DNA of 64,000 nt. Source: Cunninghamia lanceolata. Lineage: Eukaryota; Streptophyta; Pinopsida; Cupressales; Cupressaceae. The position numbers were made by a program, and so were the translations under genes. Where the stretch lies: contig BSBN01000809.1 in the NCBI GenBank assembly GCA_027924645.1, forward strand, positions 42,314,001-42,378,000, in the 5' to 3' direction. A model generated the notes under the pieces. The model was not told the DNA's origin. It saw only the letters and a list, made by a program, of their open reading frames with translations, and made no database searches. Each line of letters opens with the position of its first letter. Position 1 is the first letter of the stretch. Of the stretch, positions 31,768 to 42,819 are shown in pieces.

Positions 31768-33811
31768 TGATGTCCCCATTTTTAAGTAGCTTAAAAAGGT
31801 TCTAATTGTAAATTAATTTTATAAAGTAATTTTAATTGCTTTATAAAATTATACTTTTATTAAGTTACTTAAGTCAAAAAAGTGTTATTGTATACACAAA
31901 AACAATCATTTAAAAATGTTCAAGTGTGACAGTGTACACAGAAACTTTCATTTAATAAAATTAGGATAGGCCTAATTGATGTAAAGGCTTTAAAAGGATG
32001 CCTGGGAGTCATTTGAAATCATGTATTGATGTTGGAGTTTGTGTTTTGTCAAAGTTCTTGTGTTCAGCTGATGTCAAGGAGATGTTCCCCTGCATTCGCG
32101 GTATCAAGGAGATGATCCCTTGGTAGTTGTTGGTTTGGTGATGCTCTCTTACCAACTTTGAGGTGAAATTATCTCAGATTTCACAGTTGTGCTTCATTGT
32201 ATTTGGGTTTTCGATATTTGGTCGGAGACCATTTGTGAGTTTCATTGAAGATTTATGTTTGCAGACATTGTTGAATAATCCGAAGATATATTATGTAGAT
32301 TTGATGATTTTATGGTTCAAATATCTCTAAATATATTGTGCAAACTATATTGTTCATATCAGGTGTTCACAGGTTGCTTTGTAATGATTATATTATAATA
32401 ATGTTCCAATTAAGATTCACAGTTTTATTCATATTGTGCTGGTAATATAGGAGACAAAATCTGACATATAAATCCAGTCAGCATTTCAATTTATCAATCT
32501 CCAATTCTTGAGATGAATCAAGGGAATTTTGCTGGGACCCAACCCCACTAAGCTAGCGCTCATATACTTGAGTTTGTCTTGTAAATCTGAAGAAACAAAG
32601 ACATCGTGGAGTCTACTGGCGCCTGATAGTATTGGTATTTGATCTGAAAATAAGAGGTTCATGGGTTTTAAAAGGGTGTTGATTCGTATTAAGGGTGTGA
32701 AAACTTTGTTAAATGATTTGTTGCTGACAAGTGTGGGTCCCTCATTTCCTAAGCGCCACCTTAGTCTCTATAAGATATCAAAAGGAAATGTGGGTTTATT
32801 ATTGAAGCGGATTTATATCTATGTGGATCGTGGGACCCAAGATGATAAAAGCAACCATTATCAAGTAATATTTGACTCAAAAGAAATGATCACATCTTTC
32901 AGAAGGTATCAGCAAACATTTACAAAGTTGCATATGGTTGCGTGAGGATTCAGGATAAGTAATACATGAGATGATAAGGTGTAGTCAAACATATGAGCGG
33001 AGTTAAATAGCAATTGAAGGAATAATCGAGAGTCAGCTAAAGGAGAATCAACAATTCGTATTTGAAAGTGACGGAGATTTTGCAAAGTGTTGTTGATATT
33101 AATAATAAGAGGCACCGCTTATAATCATAGTCTTTGTTAAGGCACGCATAAGGATTTGTGTGATCGTTGGTTCGACAGTTTGAACCATCCACCTTGGAGA
33201 GCGATTTGCATTCATAAGTAGCGGCTCACGTAGAAGGAAGTCGCAGTTGTGAGGCTTCAATTTTGGCAGTGAACAATATCCTAGAGGATAGTGATTCAGC
33301 TTGGAAGGAAGCTGTGACATTATCATCAGGCAGTATTCCCATTTGAAGACTTCCTAGAGGCCGATTTGATAATTCGAAGAGTCCGATGTCCTATACATGA
33401 TCAGAGTTGATTTGACCATCTTTGAGAATTGTTATCACATCAGCTTTGGCTATCGAAATGGGTATGTAAAGATCAATGTCTATATTTGATATAACATCAA
33501 ATATAATATTGTATTTGGATAATATATCTGGGCTATCATAAGAGCCCGAGTCACTGAAGTCATTTGATAAGTTGTAAGTTTTGATTGGCTATCATTGAGC
33601 CACTTTGCTAATGTAATTGGAGGAGTTGATAAGACAGTGAGATCTGATTGTTCAAATCTTTAATTTGAATCATCTATTATAACTATCCAATTGCTAGTTA
33701 AATTGCCTATCTTGCACATTGGTTTTGCATCATTTGTAATTAGATTATTCAGTGTGTATCAGAGTTTGTTATAAAATCAGAGTTTTAGCATATATCCATA
33801 AAGGGATATCA
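31768..33811 (+). mobile_element. 3' LTR of the non-autonomous element
   Basis: The 2044-bp LTR begins TGATGTCCCC and ends AGGGATATCA, with inverted termini (TGATGTCCC/GGGATATCA, one mismatch). It has no credible gene. Its last 40 bases match the 5' stub at 29974-30013. Small ORFs at 32661-32945 and on the opposite strand at 33099-33326 have no recognisable content. Confidence 0.82.
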
Positions 33812-34123
33812 GACATATCAGGAACCATAACCACAATCTTCTGAAATTCATTGACATATGCATCTACTCTACCACTTTGTTTCAATTATGCAAGCTCACG
33901 GTAGTAGACCTCAACATCTTTGTGGTCAAACCTAGTAATGAGTTTATTGACAAACTCATCATATGAAGTGATCCTGTTATGATGTTGTGAAACAAGTTCA
34001 TGGTGCCACCAACCACAAGCCAATCCCTCCAAATGCATAGTAGCAAAATGTATAGCCTTTTCCTCACTCATGGGCTTCAGTGTAAGAAAAGTATCTAACT
34101 TATTCACCCATGCTCTAGGACTT
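33812..34123 (-). pseudogene. gag capsid fragment of Gypsy-2
   Basis: Minus-strand codons read RAWVNKLDTFLTLKPMSEEK, IHFATMHLEGLACGWWHHEL, DEFVNKLITRFDHKDVEVYY, then RELAQLKQSGRVDAYVNEFQ. These match capsid codons of the gag at 16594-16977. The upstream part of the gene lies across a 5978-bp insertion, at 40110. The downstream end is cut by the plus-strand element at 33811. Confidence 0.85.
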
Positions 34124-35333
34124 GTTGTCTCTCAGATTTGCACCCTTGCTAAGTTGCAGAACTTAGCAATTTGGAGAAACATGGGATTTTTCTAGGCCTG
34201 TGTGTCACTTGTGATGGAAAGAACCTCTGGAGAAGGCCGGCTTCCTATTGATACTCCACCTATGCTGCTTGTACTAAAGTCTTTGTAGAGAAAAGGGTAA
34301 GAAGGATTGCATGAAAATGAAACCTACTGTCTAAGGTGATGCACCAAAAGATCGTCTGAGACTACACAGAACTGACACACTACAGAACCAGTAATAATAA
34401 GGCTCTCTCACACAACCTAACAAATTATAATCTTTGCATCATTAATTTGTAAGGAGGCTAAATAACAACAGTTCTGTAAAGGAGAAAGATGTTTTCTCAC
34501 CACTCAAGACTGATTGTTATTCCTTGCACATCTCACAACCTGCAAAAATATGTATCCCTGCATAAAGGCACCAATATGAAATACAGCTCCAAGGACAAAG
34601 AACATCACACAGGTCTGTACTAACATTAAGGACACACAATATCAGAAGAAAAGGGAAGGTATAAACTACTTATTACTGCTAAAAAGGTGTTACAATGCTG
34701 TGTTACTCTGAAAATGGGTTACAAAACTGTTCACTTCTGCAAAAGAACTCAGAAAATTACAATATATAGTGCAGTGAATAGCCAGAACCCCTGAATAATG
34801 AACAAGGAAGAAGACTATATACTTCCCAAACAACTTGTAACAAGATAAGCATGAGCAACCTCCATTTTCATGCATCCCATAAATGCCCTCAAAATATCTG
34901 CCTAAAGTCCTCCAAAGTGGGCTCTCAATGCAGAAAAAGTCAAGGCATGCCATCACTAATCATAAAAGCACCTGAAAATGCCTTTAAATGCTCTTTAAGG
35001 CCACTGAAAACAAGTCAAACCATCATAATAACTCCTCCATCAGTTGGCCAACCTCTCCTGCAGCATCATAAATGTTTGATATTTGCACAATAAATGACAT
35101 AAATACATATTATTTTCTACATCTAATTAACATTGACCAAGTGGTTTATAATTACACCACTTAGTTAATGTTTTACAAACCAAATTTATTACAAACCTAT
35201 GCAGAAAATAATGGCATTTAGGACACAAATATTTAATTTCCCGATTTTGCATGATTTAGGGACAAATTAAATATTGTGAAAGAACGACAAAGTAATCGAC
35301 GAGACTTACTTTGCCATGTGTGATAAATCTGCC

Positions 35334-36047
35334 TAATATTGTCCATTTACATTTTTATTACAAATGATAAAGTAATTCATAATTCATTACTTTATCATTC
35401 GTTTACAATATTTAATCTATCTCTAGATTATGCAAAAACGACATAAAAAACATCTTGTAATCCCTAGGCAAAAACAACACAACTCCATACATGAAAAAGA
35501 TTGCCTCATGCATTTGCATCATCACGATGCATTACATGGCTATGTCGACACACCTTATAACTCCATACAATTAATATTGTCCATTTACATTTTTATTACA
35601 AATGATAAAGTAATTCATAATTCATTACTTTATCATTCGTTTACAATATTTAATCTATCTCTAGATTATGCAAAAACGACATAAAAAACATCTTGTAATC
35701 CCTAGGCAAAAACAACACAACTCCATACATGAAAAAGATTGCCTCATGCATTTGCATCATCACGATGCATTACATGGCTATGTCGACACACCTTATAACT
35801 CCATACAATTAATATTGTCCATTTACATTTTTATTACAAATGATAAAGTAATTCATAATTCATTACTTTATCATTCGTTTACAATATTTAATCTATCTCT
35901 AGATTATGCAAAAACGACATAAAAAACATCTTGTAATCCCTAGGCAAAAACAACATAACTCCATACATGAAAAAGATTGCCTCATGCATTTGCATCATCA
36001 CGATGCATTACATGGCTATGTCGACACACCTTATAACTCCATACAAT
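35334..36047. repeat. Three tandem copies of a 238-bp unit
   Basis: Copies begin near 35334, 35572 and 35810 (each with 'taatattgtccatttacatt') and are almost identical over 714 bp. Because 238 is not a multiple of three, each copy gives the same 84-residue frame in a different phase; these frames are by-products. Each unit contains AAAGTAATTCATAATTCATTACTTT, a near-perfect inverted repeat. The very low divergence suggests recent or homogenised duplication, compared with the older elements nearby. Confidence 0.95.
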
Positions 36048-36212
36048 TCATGCATTTCACAATATGCAACATCATGTCTTTACAAAGTCTAATGCAATAC
36101 ATTTTAAACCAACCATTATGCCTCCCTATGCATGACAATGTCTCAAAAAGAACAGCATACCCACCTTGTGACAAGCACCAAGACATACCTCCTAACATAT
36201 GAGGCACTCGAC

Positions 36213-36740
36213 CTATATGAGAAAAAGATATAAAAGTATGTCTTCAACGATTTGTAAAGTGTATGAAGAGGGGAGAAAACTAAGCATAAGACTTAAAGTC
36301 TTAGCCCACAAGGTCAAATAAGTCACATCTTCATTTTCATAAGACTTTGACAAAAATGCCACTAAGGCATGTCGACCTAGGGTTATGAGAACCCTAAAAC
36401 TAAATGCAACAAAGAATGAAAAGAACATCATTTGTTCGATGCTTCCTGAAGAAGCCTGGCCGCCGCCATAGGAAGGGTTTTGCAGGCAAAAACTCCATAT
36501 TTTCTGGTCGATTCTGAGTATTTTCCTGTTGATTTTTAGAGCGAAATGCAAGGTAAGTGGCTCTTTTTCAGATTTTGACCCCCTGTTGTCTGATTTTGGG
36601 CCGATTTTGGGCCTCCAAGGCCGTGATTTTCGACTGGTTTTTGATGTTTCTGGCTTTTGTTGGTCGACTTCCTTGCATCTATTGTTGGCTGTGTTTGAGG
36701 CCGCCATTGGAAGTTGTTTGAGGAAGAAATTACGTTTTTA
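36213..36740. other. GC-richer unassigned segment beside the repeats
   Basis: A 164-codon minus-strand frame ends here, but composition (CCGCCGCCATAGGAAGGG, Gly/Pro/Lys-rich N-terminus) and lack of recognisable domains make it doubtful. On the plus strand 36440-36760 resembles an untranslated leader with pyrimidine-rich tracts and 'gcaaggtaagtggc', a plausible splice donor. It may be a captured gene's 5' region; no function is proposed. Confidence 0.3.
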
Positions 36741-37110
36741 ACAAAGCAAAAGGCAGAAAGAACAGAGGTAATTCCTTCTTACTGTCGATCTCTTCTTTTT
36801 CTGAGATTTTCACTTTACATCTCGCTGCCAGAGGCGCGATTTTGAGGCATTCTGAGTATATTGTCTTAAATGGGTTTGAAAAACTTTCAATTTCTCAAAC
36901 ATCTGCAAACCTTTCCTCATTTTCTGAAGCACGAGTTCGATTTGACACTAGAGGCCACGAACTCTTATCTGGTAATTTTGAGCATTTTTTGAGATAAAAT
37001 TGGTTCGAAACCCAAATCCTTTCCTTCCACTGCTACCACTTCTGTAAAACCCTAGATGGGTTTGATCTCTTCCAAAGTTTCTTCAACACTATGGGAGCTT
37101 TGATTTGATA

Positions 37111-37446
37111 TTATTTTGTCATCACCTTTTGAAACTGGTTTTGTGGATCATCAAACTCGATAGCCCCCAAATAACACCTTATGTCCTCAAGGCATATGAC
37201 ACGGAACCTGCCATCAATATGCCTATTTTGTCTATTTGCTATATTGTGAATGCTAGAAGATAGAATTAGTTTTCCTGCAAGATTGTGTGTTTCAAGCTGT
37301 TCCACCTCTTTATGAGACTTACAGACAATAGCCATCATATTTTCTTTTCCCAAATACTCCGATAATGCCATGCTTAGTAGATCACTCTCTAATCCTCCTA
37401 ATAGTGCAACAATTCCAATCATATCTGTTAACTTTGGGGGCTGCAT
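37111..37446 (-). pseudogene. DMS3/GMI1-like SMC-hinge fragment
   Basis: The minus-strand frame (111 codons) reads KLTDMIGIVALLGGLESDLL, LSEYLGKENMMAIVCKSHKE, then NIANRQNRHIDGRFRVICLE and DIRCYLGAIEFDDPQNQF. This matches from memory the hinge-domain pattern 'D.IGVVALLG.V....LS..LSEYLG...MLAVVCK.......LE', '..GR.IDGRFLVICLE.IRPY.G.F...DPQ' of plant SMC-hinge proteins such as DMS3 and GMI1. DMS3 acts in RNA-directed DNA methylation; GMI1 in DNA repair. Only this piece is visible; stops lie upstream (37447-37560) and no flanking exons were recognised. It appears to be a captured gene fragment. Which of the two proteins is closer cannot be settled by eye. Confidence 0.65.
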
Positions 37447-38282
37447 TGACTAAAGTTGATGCCATCTAACTAACTTAAACCATACTGCAACTACACTATT
37501 TCCTTGTCTTTTGATCTCTGTGTACTACAATGTGGGTTTCGACTTTGCATGAAAAAAAAACACATTTTCTAACTGTTCCTGGATAACTCGAACATTCTAA
37601 TACACATTTGTTTTCTTTATTTCTGTTACAAAAGGCACTACAAACTATTCTTTGCATCCTCCGTGGGCAAACAAATGAGAAATCATCTCTGCTACACTTT
37701 GATCATGATTGCACTTGTAGGTGATTACTATGATGAATGTAAAAAATGAATAAGCTCTGGAAGTACAAATTGTTTCTATTTTTCATTTTCTGTAGATGGA
37801 CAATATAAATATAATTCCTTACTACTTCATTTTGACTCATCTGTTGTACTCTTTTGTCCACATGATGCCTCTCACTGTCAGCCTTTGTCACTTGTCTAAG
37901 CTCGAAAACTTCTCGTGTATGACTTGTGGTTGCTTTTGCTTTTACTTAGCTTCATGCCTCTTTGGGCAACATCGAATGAGCCTACTGCTCCATGATACAG
38001 ATGTCACTTTTGGCTGTTGTAGCTGTCACCTTGCCTTCCTATTTTGATTATATTTGTTCATGGCCTACTGTGGATCCTAAGGTCAAAATCCTACTATCAA
38101 ATCAAACATGCATGCTGGTTAATTGCTATGATTGCTCTCCTCCATGCATTGATGACTATCTTCTTTCCTTTTAAGCATATGACTGTTCCTTTGTATCAGC
38201 AACCCTTGCTCTGTCACACAATGCCATGACCCTTGAAGCAAACCCTTTGAATGCTATTGTTTCTTTTAAATACCCTAAGGTT

Positions 38283-39570
38283 GATGGGGTTTTCAAAACT
38301 TCAACAAGACTCTTCAGTGACTACAAGGTGGTCCACTCTACTAGCTGCCACAAGTATGACTATTGTCAAGATCTTGTTCTATTGCATCATGGTTGCTATG
38401 ACGAATGTTGCATCTTCTAGTTAAATTGCTCCTTGGTTGACCATGACAGTCTCCCTCAGTCACATACATCACTATCATTCCAATGTTGTCCTCATACTTC
38501 TGCAAGCATCATTTGTCTCTTAACTGCCACAGTCATTAACAATTTAGAGGTGGCTACTCTTAATTACAGTTCACAAATGCATGGCACTTCAAACTCTCCA
38601 TGTGACTGTTTCTGGCAATAAAATCATGTTGCTCTTATCAGATCTTGTAACTATAGATTATGTTTGTCATGACCAGCCACAGGACAGCTTTTGCACTTTA
38701 TTTTTGCAACTGTATCTCTTTCTTTTATACTATTTTAAAAGCATTAATGGTTCTCAATTAGACATGCTGGGCTCAACCCTCGTGGGAGCCACATTTTCTC
38801 CACATGCTAAAATAAAATGAGTGTTAAATGACACCTTTATCTTCACATGAAACAAACATGTTAGGAAAAACATGGGCATGTGATTGATATTCTCGATTAT
38901 CTGATTGCTTTCTCGAAGGTTCACGTGATGGGGTTTTCAAAACTTCAACAAGACTCTTCAGTGACTACAAGGTGGTCCACTCTACTAGCTGCCACAAGTA
39001 TGACTATTGTCAAGATCTTGTTCTATTGCATCATGGTTGCTATGACGAATGTTGCATCTTCTAGTTAAATTGCTCCTTGGTTGACCATGACAATCTCCCT
39101 CAGTCACATACATCACTATCATTCCAATGTTGTCCTCATACTTCTGCAGGCATCATTTGTCTCTTAACTGCCACAGTCATTAACAATTTAGAGGTGGCTA
39201 CTCTTAATTACAGTTCACAAATGCATGGCACTTCAAACTCTTCATGTGACTATTTCTGGCAATAAAATCATGTTGCTCTTATCAGATCTTGTAACTATAG
39301 ATTATGTTTGTCATGAGCAGCCACAGGACGGCTTTTGCACTTTATTTCTGCAACTGTATCTTTTTCTTTTATACTATTTTAAAAGCATTAATGGTTCTCA
39401 ATTAGACATGCTGGGCTCAACTCTCGTGGGAGCCACATTTTCTCCACATGCTAAAATAAAATGAGTGTTAAATGACACCTTTATCTGCACATGAAACAAA
39501 CATGTTAGGAAAAACATGGGCATGTGATTGATATTCTCGATTATCTGATTGTTTTCTCGAAGGTTCACGT
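38283..39570. repeat. 644-bp tandem direct duplication
   Basis: 38283-38926 is repeated at 38927-39570 with only scattered base changes (for example 'gacagtctccctcag' versus 'gacaatctccctcag'). The frames inside (62 and 79 codons per copy) recur identically and have no recognisable domain. The duplication joint falls at 'ggttcacgt|gatggggtt'. Flanking sequence 37700-38280 and 39571-39660 has no identified feature. Confidence 0.92.
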
Positions 39571-39659
39571 GATATTAACTGGTTTAGTGCATCTGGAAGT
39601 CAAACTGTATATTTGTACATGTATATCATATGATGTATGATGGCTCGTCATTGCTCTAG

Positions 39660-40101
39660 CCTCTAATATCAATTTTTTCAAAATTTTATGCAGATAACTA
39701 AGGGCAGCAAGGAGACAGCAGCTGAGTGCATGACAAGTAGACGACATGGGATAACGCAAGACACGACAGCCAGGACGAGTCACCCTATCTCATATGCATA
39801 TTTATTGCTTTATTTTTCTATAAATGTATAGCTTCTACTTTCATTTGCAATGAATTAGTTAGTCTCACGGCTTGTGTGAGACCTTATACATTTATTTTTT
39901 TCCAATAAAGACTACTATTCCTTTTAAAAGATCAGTACAATCTCTTAAATTTGAAAAGCATCTAAAATGCAACATTGCACTGTAATCTTAATTTGTACTA
40001 TATATGCACATGGATATAATGCAGCAAAAATAAAATGTACCCTTCTCTTCCTTAAAACTTCAAAAGCTCTATTTGATTGAGCTAGTAATGAAATTAGGTA
40101 A
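39660..40101 (+). other. Possible transcript 3' end region in the insertion
   Basis: 'caaaattttatgcag' is a good splice-acceptor context. It is followed by an open frame (ITKGSKETAAECMTSRRHG) ending near 39832, a hairpin GTCTCAC/GTGAGAC at about 39866-39886, and a polyadenylation-type AATAAAG at 39905. It could be the last exon of a captured or element-borne gene. The remainder to 40101 is AT-rich with nothing recognised. Confidence 0.3.
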
Positions 40102-40109
40102 TAGGACTT

Positions 40110-40174
40110 AGCTTGCCACTGCCATCAAAACTAGGGAGAGGAATCTTATTCAATGCATCCTTATACTGCTTCGG
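40110..40174 (-). pseudogene. gag fragment of Gypsy-2 between two insertions
   Basis: The minus strand reads PKQYKDALNKIPLPSFDGSG then KLSP, the gag segment just before the RAWVNKLD part at 34123. It is a 65-bp island between the 5978-bp insertion (left) and the solo LTR (right); both junctions restore frame when the insertions are removed. Confidence 0.85.
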
Positions 40175-42234
40175 TGTCATGTCCCTACATTGATAAATTA
40201 TATTTGAACCAATTATTCATTCAAATTAAATAAACAGTAATCAGATAATATATTTAAATAATTAAGTATTAAATACTAAAGCAATATTATAAATTATATA
40301 TATAATATTATTATAATTACAAGTATATAAATAAATATAGATTATTATTATATAATATAAATATAAATATTAATATTATACTCTAAATATATATTATTAT
40401 AATTATAATATAATAAATATTAATAATATTAATATTATAAACAATGCTAGCAACCCTTATAAAGGTACGCGATTCCTCAAGTAAACCACGATCAGGGTCT
40501 ATTATAACCAATCCTTGGGAGAGGCCAAGGATAATAAAAAAAATACTATTATAATCATATAACTATCTTTCCATGACCATTCAAGTCGATAGCTGGACGA
40601 AGACGTAGCAGCAAATAATATTTATCTCCATCCGCTAGTTATGTACGATGGAGCAAGACAAATAGTTAATAATTGCGATTAATATAGAGCAACTATCCAC
40701 ATATAAGAAGATGTGAATTACATACGGGAAACAATAGCAAATATAATATCAATGTAGTGATTTCTCAATTATAAGGACATCGATCATATTTCAAGCACCA
40801 AAAGATTGCATTAATATGGCCATACGAATATGCTATCAATGATAAAACTACTAGTAAAATGCACCGATTGAAATAGTCCATGTAAACCAAGAGGTAACTA
40901 ATGCTAAGTATGATTAAGGAGTCACCCATTAAGGAAAGACAAACGTTTATAAAACAATACCATGAAGGGTGGCGACCGCTAGCCAGCCAACATTGCTGTC
41001 AAGCCTATAAGTAATAATCGACGATTGGATGAAGGGGAGATAATCAATCAGAAATACATATCATTGAATTACAACAAAGATAATTCAGACAATCCATCAA
41101 TCGATCAGACCAGCATTACAAGCAACACAATAATAAATCAATATCTCATACAGCAGCAATACAATTCAAATTAGATTAGAACAGAGAACAAACAAGAGAC
41201 GTATAATAAGATAATTCAGAGAAGAAGATATACAAGATATTCAATAACAAATCAGTCATATACCAGCAGATTGGTGAAGAATAACAGAAGTGAGATAGAT
41301 AGAACACATACAGATTTGATAAGGGAATATCATAACCACGGATCAATCGAGATAATTGGATATTCAACAACATCATCAATCGAAGGAATAAGGAAATTAA
41401 TCTTTACAGTCAACAACAACATAGAACCTAAGCTGAAATAAGAGGGACTGCAACCAAGGTAAAAAATCATCAGCAGGTAAGAATTAGTAAATGTGTTTAT
41501 TAATGATTATTAAGTATGAGATTTGTGAGATATATATATATATATATATTATGAAACTTGATAAGTGATGACATAACCATCTCATCACTTCTATTTCCTA
41601 TAACCTTAGGAGAGGTGGTCTTGTTAGGGAGAGGCGGGGTAATTCCATCACGATGCATTGGAGAGGGTTTCATGCACCCTAGACAAGGATGCTAGGGAAA
41701 GGTGGAGTAATTCCATTCCCAATCATATTGGAGAGGGTTCAACGCGCCCTAGACAAATAATTCCCCATCCATGGTTAAGGATTAGAAGGGAGATGACATG
41801 GAAAGATGAACTTAGATTGTTACTTCTATTTTCCTCTATTATGTCATCCTTAAAGGAATGTTAGGTATTGTAAGGGAGGGCAATGTAATTCCACCCGCGA
41901 TAAGGCCTGTAGGCTGGGACATAGTTTCCCGTAGGCTGGGTATGGGATGGTCTCCATGCGCCCTTGACATGTAAAGCCTAGTTCCATGAGGAAGAATAAT
42001 AAGGAAAATATGAATGTTGAGTTATGGAATGTATTATAGAATAGTCATCAATAGTGAGTGACAATCATGAAATGAATAATACCTTAACAAGGAATGGTAT
42101 AATTATATTATCATTGATCTTATTTGATCTTATCATTGAAATTTATTGATCTCTAATGTTTCTAATGTCTCCTTGAGAATCACTTTGAATGTAGATTGAG
42201 GATTAAGTGTTTCCACTAGAAAGGGGACATTACA
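40175..42234 (+). mobile_element. Solo LTR (LTR-B family) in gag, TSD TTCGG
   Basis: It begins TGTCATGTCCC, ends GGGGACATTACA, and is flanked by TTCGG at 40170-40174 and 42235-42239. Excision restores the gag codons PTQPKQYK. It belongs to the same family as 5570-7363. It shares a very AT-rich left part (40190-40440) and a minisatellite near the right end (41620-41990) built on 'gagaggcggggtaattcca' and 'gccctagacaaataattccc'. A TA microsatellite lies near 41530. Confidence 0.92.
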
Positions 42235-42239
42235 TTCGG

Positions 42240-42790
42240 CTGAGTAGGTTGTGCTTTTCTTTGCCTTGGATGTTCAACTCTACCTTTTTTCCTTTCCTGC
42301 TTCTTACTCATGTAGTTATTGAAGTTGATCCGATTCCTTACATGCTCAGGAAGTGAATCATACTCATCAACCAATGTGATCAAATCTATGTCAAACGGTT
42401 GTTCCTCTTCCTCAACCTATGGCTCCTCAACTACCTCTTCTTCTCTAGGAAGAAAAGTAGGCTGCATAGGTCTATCAACTGTAGGTGTGCGTGTCCTTGC
42501 AAGAGGTGATCCTGTTGTACTACCAACACCTGTATTGTCCTGATTACCTGGATTAGCCCGATTGTTGTTATTCTTGTTATTATTATTCATCATAGCCTGA
42601 AACATCCTCTGAATATTCTCATTTGTCTTGCACTGTTGTTCTGCCATCCAGCGCTGATTATCAACCATTTCCCTCAACATATGATCAATAGCATCCTGCT
42701 ACGGATTACCTTGCCTCCTGTCTCCCATTGTATCTGATCTTCTTCTATAATGATGCGGTAATGGATCAATGTAGTAGTTCATAACCCATA
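42240..42790 (-). pseudogene. gag N-terminus of Gypsy-2
   Basis: The minus-strand frame starts around MLREMVDNQRWMAEQQCKTN and continues NIQRMFQAMMNNNNK, an Asn-rich stretch, then RPMQPTFLPREEEVVEEP. After a stop it continues EQPFDIDLITLVDEYDSLPE, RKKGRVEHPRQRKAQ. RPMQPTFLPREE matches RPLQPTFPRSEE of the Gypsy-1 gag, showing the two elements are related. The tract NNNNKNNNN is a codon-repeat expansion. Confidence 0.8.
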
Positions 42791-42806
42791 GGCTAGCAAG
42801 ATCCAA

Positions 42807-42818
42807 GCTTTGATACCA
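42807..42818 (-). other. Primer binding site of Gypsy-2 (one mismatch)
   Basis: The minus strand reads TGGTATCAAAGC, the initiator-Met type site with a single G-to-A change, one base from the LTR end (TTTTACA|G). The same variant occurs at 57732-57745. It fixes the 5' LTR of Gypsy-2 at 42820. Confidence 0.8.
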
Positions 42819-42819
42819 C

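Larger units (their letters stand above)
29974..33811 (+). mobile_element. Non-autonomous LTR element carrying an unknown acidic-protein gene
   Basis: Order on the plus strand: a 40-bp stub of 5' LTR (29974-30013), PBS (30017-30030), a coding region (about 30093-31712), a polypurine tract (31751-31767) and a full 3' LTR (31768-33811). The stub matches the last 40 bases of the 3' LTR at 38-39 of 40 positions. No capsid, protease, RT, RNase H or integrase motif is present. So it should have depended on another element's enzymes while carrying its own unrelated gene. The 5' LTR is truncated, hence only one flank (GACAT, 33812-33816) is available. Confidence 0.75.
34124..40101. mobile_element. 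5978-bp insertion in gag flanked by an 8-bp direct repeat
   Basis: TAGGACTT occurs at 34116-34123 and 40102-40109. Removing the segment plus one copy rejoins gag codons GSGKLSP/RAWVNKLD exactly, so these are real insertion boundaries. The ends (GTTGTCTCTCAGATTTGC left, TTAGGTAA right) are not LTR-like and share no obvious inverted repeat. An 8-bp duplication without clear TIRs would fit a non-TIR Mutator-like element or a degraded hAT, and gene-fragment content fits a Pack-type carrier; this is inference. A perfect stem-loop GCTAAGTT/AACTTAGC lies at 34147-34166. Contents include 238-bp tandem repeats, a DMS3-like fragment and a 644-bp duplication. Confidence 0.7.

Noticed and set aside
33812..33835. 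Second PBS-like sequence after the 3' LTR (GACATATCAGGAACC)
   Set aside because: It only superficially resembles TATCAGAGCC; the following bases are minus-strand gag codons.
34147..34166. Stem-loop GCTAAGTT/AACTTAGC as a Helitron 3' terminus
   Set aside because: There is no CTRR end or A|T insertion context, and an 8-bp target duplication is incompatible with Helitron insertion.
35334..36047. Three regularly spaced repeats considered as a CRISPR-like array
   Set aside because: The 238-bp units are directly abutting with no unique spacers, and the context is plant nuclear DNA.
35430..36202. Repeated 84-98 codon ORFs as a gene family
   Set aside because: They are the same frame repeated because of the tandem array; no domain, and the composition follows the DNA repeat.
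36213..36707. 164-codon minus-strand ORF as a real gene
   Set aside because: No recognisable domain, unusual composition, and no neighbouring exons; the plus strand looks more like a leader sequence.
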